DNA of 5,716 bases from Desulfuromonadales bacterium. GTDB taxonomy: Bacteria > Desulfobacterota > Desulfuromonadia > Geobacterales > Pseudopelobacteraceae. The stretch's first letter is position 1. Each line of letters opens with the position of its first letter. This document shows positions 1-4,288 of this stretch, in pieces. The notes below the pieces were generated by a model. It saw nothing but the letters and a program-made list of their open reading frames with translations, ran no database searches and was not told where the DNA came from. The translations under genes and the position numbers were made by a program. The DNA lies in contig JAATGX010000012.1 of the NCBI GenBank assembly GCA_015688915.1, positions 1 to 5,716 on the forward strand, read 5' to 3'.

Positions 1-58
1 AAATGGTGATGCCGTTCTCTACGGAGAGGTGGGGTAGGGGTGATGGGTTTTTCCGGGT

Positions 59-454
59 TTATCCGTAGATCTCTCTCTTGGCGATGGTCGGCATTTTTTT
101 CAGGTGTTCCAGGGCAAACTGGCAGGCGGCAAAGGCATCCGCGCTGTTGGGGGACGAGACACCCACCAGGGAGATGATCTCTCCCATCCCCACCACGCCG
201 CTCCTTCGCGCGAGCAGCACGCTTTCAAGCTTCCAACTGCCCTTCATGGCGGCCGCGATCGCTTCGAGGTTTTCCTCGACGTCGCCGTTGGCCGTGTACT
301 CGATCAAGGTGGTGGCCCGGCCTTCGGCCACCTGCTTCTTGACCACCGCATAGTGCACCAGGATGGCACCGATGCGGGTCTTGTCCTTGTCCGACGCCTG
401 GAGTAGTTCGTACGCCTTCGTGGGGTCGATGGGGGACGGGCTGAATGAAATCAT
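59..454 (-). CDS. MoaE-like protein (molybdopterin synthase large-subunit family, divergent)
   Basis: 131 aa, cytoplasmic, no signal peptide. The second half follows MoaE: the EIISLVGVSS strand (about residues 92-101), the ADAFAACQF helix (105-113) and the tail HLKKMPTIAKRE (117-128), which keeps the two lysines (119/120 and 126) matching the catalytic pair of canonical MoaE. MoaE pairs with MoaD to put the dithiolene sulfurs into precursor Z, making molybdopterin. Several canonical positions differ. The usual G-x-VRNHN stretch reads HYAVVKKQ (34-41), and the His-Arg pair after the VGVTSA strand is replaced by Pro-Asn (102-103). It may therefore be a sub-family with a changed role. The ATG at 454 is preferred over an upstream in-frame start because GAGGGAG (464-470) sits 9 nt before it and the upstream extension would run back through a terminator. 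No moaD is visible. The gene follows that terminator, so it probably has its own weak promoter in 455-511. Confidence 0.8.
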   Translation of the reverse strand: MISFSPSPIDPTKAYELLQASDKDKTRIGAILVHYAVVKKQVAEGRATTLIEYTANGDVEENLEAIAAAMKGSWKLESVLLARRSGVVGMGEIISLVGVSSPNSADAFAACQFALEHLKKMPTIAKREIYG

Positions 455-463
455 GGCATGTAT

Positions 464-470
464 CTCCCTC
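464..470 (-). promoter_or_regulatory. Shine-Dalgarno site deciding the moaE-like start
   Basis: GAGGGAG on the minus strand lies 9 nt before the ATG at 454. It supports the short 131-residue product over the longer open frame that reaches back to about 598. Confidence 0.6.
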
Positions 471-511
471 TGGGTTTCCGTAACTATTCCACGTAGCATG
501 TGTCCGGCAGG

Positions 512-537
512 AAAAAAGCGGGGGGATTGCTCCCCCC
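512..537 (-). terminator. Intrinsic terminator after porin 1
   Basis: On the minus strand a perfect 7-bp stem (GGGGGGA / TCCCCCC) with a GCAA loop is followed after two bases by six T's. This is a textbook rho-independent terminator. It lies about 100 nt downstream of the porin 1 stop and about 60 nt upstream of the moaE-like start, so it should separate those two transcription units. Confidence 0.85.
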
Positions 538-550
538 TATTACATGAAGG

Positions 551-571
551 AGGCTCACTGGGAGCGAGCCT
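551..571 (-). other. Small stem-loop in the porin 1 3' region
   Basis: Arms AGGCTC (551-556) and GAGCCT (566-571) form a 6-bp stem, extendable by one pair after a mismatch. No T-run follows. It lies between a larger hairpin (588-615) and the true terminator (512-537), making three stems in series. Confidence 0.4.
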
Positions 572-587
572 TTGAAGCCTTGCGGGG

Positions 588-615
588 CCGCCCGGCATCG
601 CTTCATGCCGGGCGG
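588..615 (-). other. Strong 11-bp stem-loop just after the porin 1 stop
   Basis: A perfect 11-bp stem (CCGCCCGGCAT / ATGCCGGGCGG) with a 6-nt loop begins about 19 nt beyond the porin 1 stop codon. No T tract follows on the minus strand, so it is more likely an mRNA 3'-end stabiliser or pause site than a stand-alone intrinsic terminator. Confidence 0.65.
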
Positions 616-633
616 AACAGGGAAGGGAAAGCG

Positions 634-1971
634 TTAGAACACCAACTGCACCTGGAAGCGGACCTGGTTGTCGTCGGTCGGCTGCGTGCCAGCGGTCGTG
701 GCTATGAGGTTGGCCTGCTTGTGGACGTTGGTGTAGTCGGCCTGGACTTTCAGGTTGTGGTTGCCGTAGACATACCAGGATGCGCCAACGGTGTTCTCGG
801 TCCAGAGATTCCTGGTCGCATCCCGGTCCGGGTCCAGGTAGGAGTAGCGGTAGGCCAGTTCAAAGGTTTTCGGGATGATGAAGTAGCCGGCCTGGGCGTA
901 GAACCCTTGGGCGCGCATGACCTTGTTCGATGTCTGGCCGTCGGCCTGGGCTAAGAAATACTCGCCAGTTGCCGAGAAGCCGCGCCATTTGAAGACCGCA
1001 TCCGCGCCGAAGGTGTTGAAGTCGATCTTTTCGCTGGAGTTGAATTTGGTCGTTCCCTTGCCGATCCCATACCAGCCACCGGCACCTTTCAGGAAGTTGA
1101 GCTGGTTGGATTCCACCGTGACAGGGGTGGCAGGGGTGACGGTGACAGGGTTGGCGGCGACGGCGGCGGTGCTGCTGAGGGTGTCCCGGAAATAGTTGGC
1201 GCCGACAGACACGAGCGGTTTCTGGCTGTATTCAACATCGGATTCAGAATATTTCACGTCACCCAAGGGGTTGACGGTGAGCCGGGCGGCAAAGGCGTTG
1301 TCGGTTTTACCGCGCCACGTGTTCTGGCCCACCCCGCCGTAGCCGGCGATATTGTAGTTGAAGAGCCCGCCGGCGATCTTGCCGTGGATCATGGCGCCGG
1401 TGTCGTACCCCGGCACAAAGGCGGAGGTTACGGTGGAGTTGTCCACGAACTGCTGGGCCGTGGAAGCGGTGATCCACTGTCGGCCGAACTGGACCTTGTC
1501 CTGACCGAAGCGGAACTGGACCTCGTCAATCAACCGGTAGTTGAGCCAGGTCTCTTCCAGGAGTCCGCCGTTGCTGGTGGTGCCGCCATTGATGTTGGCG
1601 AAGTTGATGTTCATCTTGTAGGTCAGGTCCGGGGAATAGGCGTACCCGTTGAGCAGCAGCTTGATGCGGCGCAGTTCTAACTTGCTGGAGTCCGGGTCAG
1701 TGGCCGGCTTGTTGACGTCATCCCCGTCGAAAAAGGTGTAGCGGACCTGGTAGGAACCGCCGATTGAGGCGCTGAACTTGCCGTAGGCCGAGGTGAAGTT
1801 GAACCCTTCGCCCGGCTTATACTTGACCGGAGTGCTCTTCTGAACCTCTTTGTAATCCTCTTCAGTGATGACCCCTTTTTCTTTCAGCACGTCTTCCAGG
1901 CTTTTCGCCGATGCGCTACCGGCTGAAGCCACAAACAATGCCAATCCCAACAGTAAACCCAACTTCTTCAT
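634..1971 (-). CDS. Outer-membrane porin, phosphate-selective OprO/OprP-like (porin 1)
   Basis: 445 aa. A signal peptide (residues 1-22, Lys-Lys, hydrophobic core, cleavage after SASA) leads to a short charged segment, SLEDVLKEKGVITEEDYKEV (24-43), typical of N-terminal extensions on such porins. The rest is alternating beta strands of a barrel starting near GFNFTSAYGKFSASIGG (56-72) and ending in VQLVF. The terminal Phe is the usual signal for BAM-mediated insertion. The family forms outer-membrane channels, some selective for phosphate or other oxyanions; the substrate here cannot be read from sequence. Residues 275-288 contain a short Pro/Val/Thr repeat, probably in an external loop. The ATG at 1971 is chosen because GGAGG (1978-1982) lies 6 nt upstream and the signal peptide starts there. 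A paralog starts beyond the window edge and ends at 5056. Confidence 0.85.
   Translation of the reverse strand: MKKLGLLLGLALFVASAGSASAKSLEDVLKEKGVITEEDYKEVQKSTPVKYKPGEGFNFTSAYGKFSASIGGSYQVRYTFFDGDDVNKPATDPDSSKLELRRIKLLLNGYAYSPDLTYKMNINFANINGGTTSNGGLLEETWLNYRLIDEVQFRFGQDKVQFGRQWITASTAQQFVDNSTVTSAFVPGYDTGAMIHGKIAGGLFNYNIAGYGGVGQNTWRGKTDNAFAARLTVNPLGDVKYSESDVEYSQKPLVSVGANYFRDTLSSTAAVAANPVTVTPATPVTVESNQLNFLKGAGGWYGIGKGTTKFNSSEKIDFNTFGADAVFKWRGFSATGEYFLAQADGQTSNKVMRAQGFYAQAGYFIIPKTFELAYRYSYLDPDRDATRNLWTENTVGASWYVYGNHNLKVQADYTNVHKQANLIATTAGTQPTDDNQVRFQVQLVF
1118..1150 (-). repeat. Short imperfect repeat inside porin 1
   Basis: GTGACAGGG (plus strand) occurs at 1118-1126 and again at 1142-1150, a 24-bp period with a related G-rich unit between. 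In the protein this gives PVTVTPAT followed by PVTVES, an 8-residue period within a low-complexity segment that porin 2 lacks. It is probably an expanded surface loop. Confidence 0.55.
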
Positions 1972-1977
1972 ATGAAA

Positions 1978-1982
1978 CCTCC
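1978..1982 (-). promoter_or_regulatory. Shine-Dalgarno site of porin 1
   Basis: GGAGG, within AAGGGAGG, is 6 nt before the ATG at 1971. It fixes the start at the signal peptide instead of the frame's upstream opening at 2130. Confidence 0.75.
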
Positions 1983-1993
1983 CTTTTTGACGT

Positions 1994-2006
1994 GCGCCAT
2001 GGGCGC
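1994..2006 (-). other. Small stem in the porin 1 5' untranslated region
   Basis: GCGCC (1994-1998) and GGCGC (2002-2006) can pair around a 3-nt loop. The stem lies about 9 nt upstream of the Shine-Dalgarno core. It is short, and a regulatory role is only possible. Confidence 0.25.
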
Positions 2007-2047
2007 CGATAAACCCAATTAAATGTTTGAAAATTGATGCGTCGACA

Positions 2048-2076
2048 ACTATATGACGATATCGTCGGAGAGTCAA
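2048..2076 (-). promoter_or_regulatory. Sigma70 promoter of porin 1, with a palindrome in the spacer
   Basis: On the minus strand TTGACT (-35, at 2076-2071) and TATAGT (-10, at 2053-2048) are separated by exactly 17 bp, each 5 of 6 to consensus. Transcription would start near 2041, leaving a leader of about 70 nt. The spacer holds a perfect 12-bp palindrome GACGATATCGTC (2055-2066), well placed to be an operator. The -35 box is only 19 bp beyond the nifX-like stop codon. Confidence 0.75.
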
Positions 2077-2095
2077 CCACCTAAGTGTCGAACCG

Positions 2096-2494
2096 TCAGC
2101 ATGCGCGGCCATTCCGGCGGTTCTCCCCATGACCTTCCCCGGGTCGCGCCTTGAGCATCCAGGGCGCGGGAGTCTTCCGCAGCACCTGCTGCAACCTGCC
2201 GATAATTTCCTCCACCGGAGTGTTCACACCGGTCTTCATGGGGTGGATGTTCCGCGAGATCAGCTTGGCCGCGGCCGGTCCGTTGATCTCGCGGGCGCAG
2301 ACAATGGCGCACTCACCAAGGGCGTCGGCGCGCAGGGCGATCTTGTCGTCTTCACTGCCTGCATTCCCTTTGACGGTGATGGTCGTGACATAATAGGCCT
2401 CGTGGGGATTGATGTCCCAGATCGTAAAACTGTCCGTCTTGCGGAAATTCAGATCTATTTCCGTACCGGTGGATGTGGTGAAGGCGACCATCAT
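2096..2494 (-). CDS. nifX: NifX-like dinitrogenase iron-molybdenum cofactor-binding protein
   Basis: 132 aa, soluble. It matches the NifX/NifY/VnfX/NafY fold: N-terminal strand MMVAFTTSTGTEID (1-14), an acidic linker before DDKIALRADAL (49-59), ECAIVCAREINGPAAAKLISRNIHP (61-85), and TPVEEIIGRLQQVLRKTPAPW (92-112). Members bind FeMo-cofactor or its precursors during transfer from NifB/NifEN to apo-dinitrogenase. The usual D-x-HFG motif near the N terminus reads DLNFR (14-18), so the His is Asn here. The last about 17 residues are a polar, Arg/Gly-rich tail beyond the usual end. The ATG at 2494 is preferred over the TTG at 2500 and the ATG at 2491 because AAAGGAG (2501-2507) ends 6 nt before it. 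The gene follows nifH and a small ORF, consistent with a nif operon. Paralogs NifY or NafY-like are alternatives to the symbol. Confidence 0.78.
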   Translation of the reverse strand: MMVAFTTSTGTEIDLNFRKTDSFTIWDINPHEAYYVTTITVKGNAGSEDDKIALRADALGECAIVCAREINGPAAAKLISRNIHPMKTGVNTPVEEIIGRLQQVLRKTPAPWMLKARPGEGHGENRRNGRAC

Positions 2495-2520
2495 GGGCAA
2501 CTCCTTTCCGTTCAGTTTTC

Positions 2521-2543
2521 CGGGCCCGCATCCCGCGTGCCCG
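2521..2543 (-). other. Intercistronic stem-loop between the 62-aa ORF and the nifX-like gene
   Basis: CGGGC and GCCCG (outer 5 bp) plus CGC and GCG (inner 3 bp) are separated by one mismatch and close a 5-nt loop. No T-run follows, so termination is unlikely. It could be a stability or processing element that sets different nifH and nifX mRNA levels. Confidence 0.45.
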
Positions 2544-2548
2544 CCCTG

Positions 2549-2737
2549 TCAATTCTCCGGCGCGGCCGCCGGTCCGGGCGCATCCGCGATGCCGTCACCC
2601 GGCTGTTCCATGACGCCATGGCATTTCTGGAACTGTTCTTCCGGTGCGGCATCGGGCACCTTTTGGGGGCCGGGACCGGCGCATGATCCCTTGCAACGCG
2701 ACGCCACGGCTTCTTCACTCCTGTTTCCCGTACACAT
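2549..2737 (-). CDS. Uncharacterised 62-aa Cys-containing small protein in the nif cluster
   Basis: I do not recognise a family. The 62-residue product has four cysteines at 2, 15, 19 and 39 (the last as Cys-His), spaced C-x12-C-x3-C-x19-C-H, then a Pro/Ala/Gly-rich acidic C-terminal third. It has no signal peptide or membrane segment. It is judged real because GAGGAG (2747-2752) lies 9 nt before the ATG, because about two thirds of third codon positions are G or C, and because it fits between nifH (29-nt gap) and the nifX-like gene (54-nt gap) on the same strand. A competing Arg-rich frame at 2512-2718 looks like a shadow. The cysteines could bind an Fe-S cluster, a metal or each other. A role with nitrogenase is inferred only from position. 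Confidence 0.5.
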   Translation of the reverse strand: MCTGNRSEEAVASRCKGSCAGPGPQKVPDAAPEEQFQKCHGVMEQPGDGIADAPGPAAAPEN

Positions 2738-2746
2738 GGATGGTTT

Positions 2747-2752
2747 CTCCTC
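2747..2752 (-). promoter_or_regulatory. Shine-Dalgarno site of the 62-aa ORF
   Basis: GAGGAG lies 9 nt upstream of the ATG at 2737, within the 29-nt gap after the nifH stop. It is the main evidence that this small frame is translated. Confidence 0.55.
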
Positions 2753-2766
2753 TGTCCGTGATCGAT

Positions 2767-3630
2767 CTATGCCGCCTCGGCAACGCCCACAATGGCCTCG
2801 TCCTCGGCTTCCATGATGCCGAATTCCATCAGCAGGTCTTCCAGCTCCTCCATCTCCAGCGGGGTCGGAATGACCAGCATCTTGTTGTCCTGGATCTTCT
2901 GGGCCAGGGTGCGGTATTCCTGGGCCTGGGGATGCTCGGGGGAGTACTCGATGACCGTCATGCGGCGCAGTTCGGCCCGCTGGACCTGGTTGTCCCTGGG
3001 CACGAAGTGGATCATCTGGGTGCCCAGCTTGGCGGCCAGGGCCATGATCAGTTCATCTTCCCGGTCGGTCTTGCGGGAGTTGCAGATCAGTCCGCCCAAG
3101 CGGACCTTGCCGGTGGCGGCATATTTGAGAATACCCTTGGCGATGTTGTTGGCGGCGTACATGGCCATCATCTCACCGGAACAGACGATGTAGATCTCTT
3201 CGGCCTTACCCTCGCGGATCGGCATGGCGAACCCGCCGCAGACAACGTCGCCGAGGACGTCGTAGAAGACGAAGTCCAGGTCCGGGGTATAGGCGCCCTC
3301 CGCTTCCAGAAAATTGATGGCCGTGATGACGCCGCGACCGGCGCAGCCGACACCCGGTTCCGGACCACCCGACTCGACACATTTCACGTTGCCGTATCCG
3401 ACCTTCATCACCTCGTCCAGTTCCAGATCCTCGACCGTGCCCTTTTCCCGCACCAGGTCCATGACCGTATTCTGCGCCTTGGCATGCAGGATCAGGCGGG
3501 TGGAGTCGGCCTTGGGGTCGCAGCCGACGATCATGACCTTCTTGCCGATGGAGGCGAGGCCGGCCACCGTGTTCTGCGTGGTGGTCGACTTGCCGATGCC
3601 GCCCTTGCCGTATATTGCTACCTGTCTCAT
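2767..3630 (-). CDS. nifH: Nitrogenase iron protein (dinitrogenase reductase) NifH, molybdenum type
   Basis: 287 aa. NifH is the homodimeric ATP-dependent electron donor to the NifDK MoFe protein and also acts in FeMo-cofactor maturation. Visible hallmarks are the P-loop GKGGIGKS (8-15), GCDPKADSTRL (36-46), VESGGPEPGVGCAGRG (85-100) with 4Fe-4S ligand Cys96 and ADP-ribosylation-type Arg99, and DVLGDVVCGGFAMP (124-137) with ligand Cys131. The internal sequence and C-terminal LLMEFGIMEAEDEAIVG (266-282) match Mo-type NifH rather than AnfH. Length is normal and no key residue is missing. The ATG at 3630 is favoured because AAGGGA (3639-3644) lies 8 nt upstream. The ATG at 3636 would overlap the preceding stop as ATGA but leaves only 2 nt to the same site. 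nifD and nifK do not follow; a small ORF and a nifX-like gene do. A solitary or second nifH copy is possible. Confidence 0.97.
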   Translation of the reverse strand: MRQVAIYGKGGIGKSTTTQNTVAGLASIGKKVMIVGCDPKADSTRLILHAKAQNTVMDLVREKGTVEDLELDEVMKVGYGNVKCVESGGPEPGVGCAGRGVITAINFLEAEGAYTPDLDFVFYDVLGDVVCGGFAMPIREGKAEEIYIVCSGEMMAMYAANNIAKGILKYAATGKVRLGGLICNSRKTDREDELIMALAAKLGTQMIHFVPRDNQVQRAELRRMTVIEYSPEHPQAQEYRTLAQKIQDNKMLVIPTPLEMEELEDLLMEFGIMEAEDEAIVGVAEAA

Positions 3631-3632
3631 GT

Positions 3633-4028
3633 TCATAGTCCCTTTCTCATGGTTGTGCCCAGGGCGCGCCGTTTGCGCTCGGTGGCGGTTTCTAATGGCG
3701 TCGTCGCCTGGTCTCGTAACGCGCTGCGGTACTGTTTTCCCTGGCGTGGCCTCCCGGACCGTCCCATGACCGTATCGGTGACGGAAGGTTTGTCGGCCGC
3801 GGCGAACGTGCCCCTGCGGCATTGGGCCGAAAGCGCCAGCGACAGGCGGTGCGCGTGCTGTTCCACCACCGCCTCGGCGGATGCGCCATCGGTAATGATG
3901 GCGTCGTACTCGCTGAAACGGGTCACGGCAAAGTGCCTGCCGTTGATGCGTCTGAACACCTTGATGGAATACGGCAGGTCCATGACGTGCACTACGGTTT
4001 CATCAGTGATTCTGCTCTCTTTCTCCAT
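3633..4028 (-). CDS. Uncharacterised 131-aa protein upstream of and coupled to nifH
   Basis: I do not recognise a named family. Residues 12-68 look like a small alpha/beta domain: VVHVMDLPYSIKVFRRINGRHFAV strands, then RFSEYDAIITDGAS and a helix AEAVVEQHAHRLSLAL. From about residue 72 the chain is polar, Arg-rich and low in hydrophobics, probably disordered or a poorly conserved extension. There is no signal peptide, membrane segment or cysteine pattern. The ATG at 4028 has GGAG (4036-4039) 7 nt upstream. The TGA overlaps a possible nifH ATG, and the nifH Shine-Dalgarno site lies within its last codons, so the pair is probably translated together. It is the first gene after the candidate nif promoter region. 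The long plus-strand frame across this region is rejected, and G/C-rich third positions persist into the tail. The tail could be a decayed segment. Confidence 0.6.
   Translation of the reverse strand: MEKESRITDETVVHVMDLPYSIKVFRRINGRHFAVTRFSEYDAIITDGASAEAVVEQHAHRLSLALSAQCRRGTFAAADKPSVTDTVMGRSGRPRQGKQYRSALRDQATTPLETATERKRRALGTTMRKGL
3639..3644 (-). promoter_or_regulatory. Shine-Dalgarno site of nifH, inside the end of the upstream ORF
   Basis: AAGGGA is 8 nt from the ATG at 3630 and 2 nt from the ATG at 3636, so 3630 is the better start. The site lies in the last codons of the 131-aa ORF, whose TGA (3635-3633) overlaps the 3636 ATG. This arrangement favours translational coupling. Confidence 0.65.
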
Positions 4029-4059
4029 GGCTCATCTCCACTCTTCGTAGTAGTTGTAC

Positions 4060-4082
4060 GCATGGCCGGCATATCGGCATGC
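4060..4082 (-). other. Leader hairpin B upstream of the nif cluster
   Basis: On the minus strand GCATG-CCG, a 6-nt loop ATATGC, then CGG-C-CATGC form an 8-bp stem with one bulged C on the 3' side. It has the same plan as hairpin A at 4113-4136: a CATG-type lower stem, a bulged C and a short loop. No T tract follows, so it is not an intrinsic terminator as it stands. Confidence 0.45.
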
Positions 4083-4112
4083 ACACGGGCACTACAGCCT
4101 CTCCAATGAGCC

Positions 4113-4136
4113 CCATGGCACGGTCGTCGTGCATGG
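4113..4136 (-). other. Leader hairpin A upstream of the nif cluster
   Basis: On the minus strand CCATG-CACG, loop ACGAC, then CGTG-C-CATGG form a 9-bp stem with one bulged C on the 3' side. It starts right beside the ModE-like dyad and would lie at the very 5' end of a transcript starting near 4140. As DNA it could equally be a protein-binding dyad. Confidence 0.5.
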
Positions 4137-4158
4137 TTATGTATTTTGATACATAACG
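4135..4158. promoter_or_regulatory. Candidate ModE (molybdate-responsive) operator upstream of the nif cluster
   Basis: A perfect 9-bp inverted repeat, GTTATGTAT (4136-4144) and ATACATAAC (4149-4157), has a 4-nt centre. Written as GGTTATGTA-N6-TACATAACG it has the half-site sequence and exact 24-bp spacing of the proteobacterial ModE consensus as I recall it (CGNTATATA-N6-TATATAACG), and TACATAACG matches a half-site I recall from the E. coli modA operator. It overlaps both candidate promoter readings of the cluster, so bound ModE would probably repress. No modE gene lies in the window. Other dyad-binding regulators remain possible. Confidence 0.5.
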
Positions 4159-4166
4159 CATGCCAA
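4138..4166 (-). promoter_or_regulatory. Candidate promoter of the nif cluster (sigma54-like or sigma70-like)
   Basis: Two readings overlap. Sigma54: TGGCATG (4165-4159), N4, ATGTA (4154-4150), with a good -24 element and correct spacing but T instead of C in the -12 dinucleotide. Sigma70: TTGGCA (4166-4161), N17, TACATA (4143-4138), a 5/6 -35 but only a 3/6 -10. Either would start transcription near 4130-4140 and overlap the dyad at 4135-4158. No TGT-N10-ACA NifA site was found upstream. Confidence 0.35.
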
Positions 4167-4252
4167 GTATTCTTTTCCGCGCAACATGCTGAAATTGCTT
4201 ATAAAAGAGCGTGATGAGTATTTTGTCGCAGTGTATTTTATAGAACGACTGA

Positions 4253-4283
4253 CCGGATTATGTGCAGATGCCGCATAATCCGG
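4253..4283 (-). terminator. Stem-loop 3' of the skp-like gene, probable weak terminator
   Basis: A perfect 10-bp inverted repeat, CCGGATTATG (4253-4262) and CATAATCCGG (4274-4283), with an 11-nt loop begins 5 bp beyond the Skp-like stop codon. The downstream minus strand is only moderately T-rich (TCAGTCGTTCT), so termination may be partial or the stem may protect the 3' end. It separates skp from the nif regulatory region. Confidence 0.6.
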
Positions 4284-4288
4284 CATGG

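Noticed and set aside
1..58. Possible next gene or terminator downstream of the moaE-like gene
   Set aside because: Only a 4-bp stem (CTCT/AGAG) and no coding signal could be seen in 58 bases, so nothing is claimed.
1972..2130. 53-codon N-terminal extension of porin 1
   Set aside because: It would translate through the sigma70 promoter and leader; the signal peptide and GGAGG site start at 1971.
2512..2718. 68-aa Arg-rich frame overlapping the 62-aa Cys ORF
   Set aside because: Arg-rich composition typical of a shadow frame, and a weaker ribosome site than the 62-aa ORF.
3631..3822. N-terminal extension of nifH to 3822
   Set aside because: NifH starts at the conserved MRQ-AIYGKGG region with a good ribosome site; the extension lies over the 131-aa ORF in another frame.
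2644..4050. 468-codon open frame on the plus strand opposite nifH and the 131-aa ORF
   Set aside because: It is antisense to an unmistakable nifH, has a His/Asp/Gly-rich composition without a recognisable fold, and is explained by GC-rich codon bias on the opposite strand.
4118..4135. Plus-strand sigma54 promoter (TGGCAC ... TGCA)
   Set aside because: The spacing between GG and GC elements is off by two bases and it would drive transcription toward genes lying in the opposite direction.
4138..4155. NifA upstream activator site (TGT-N10-ACA)
   Set aside because: The dyad gives TGT-N8-ACA, two bases too short, and no other TGT-N10-ACA was found in the upstream region.
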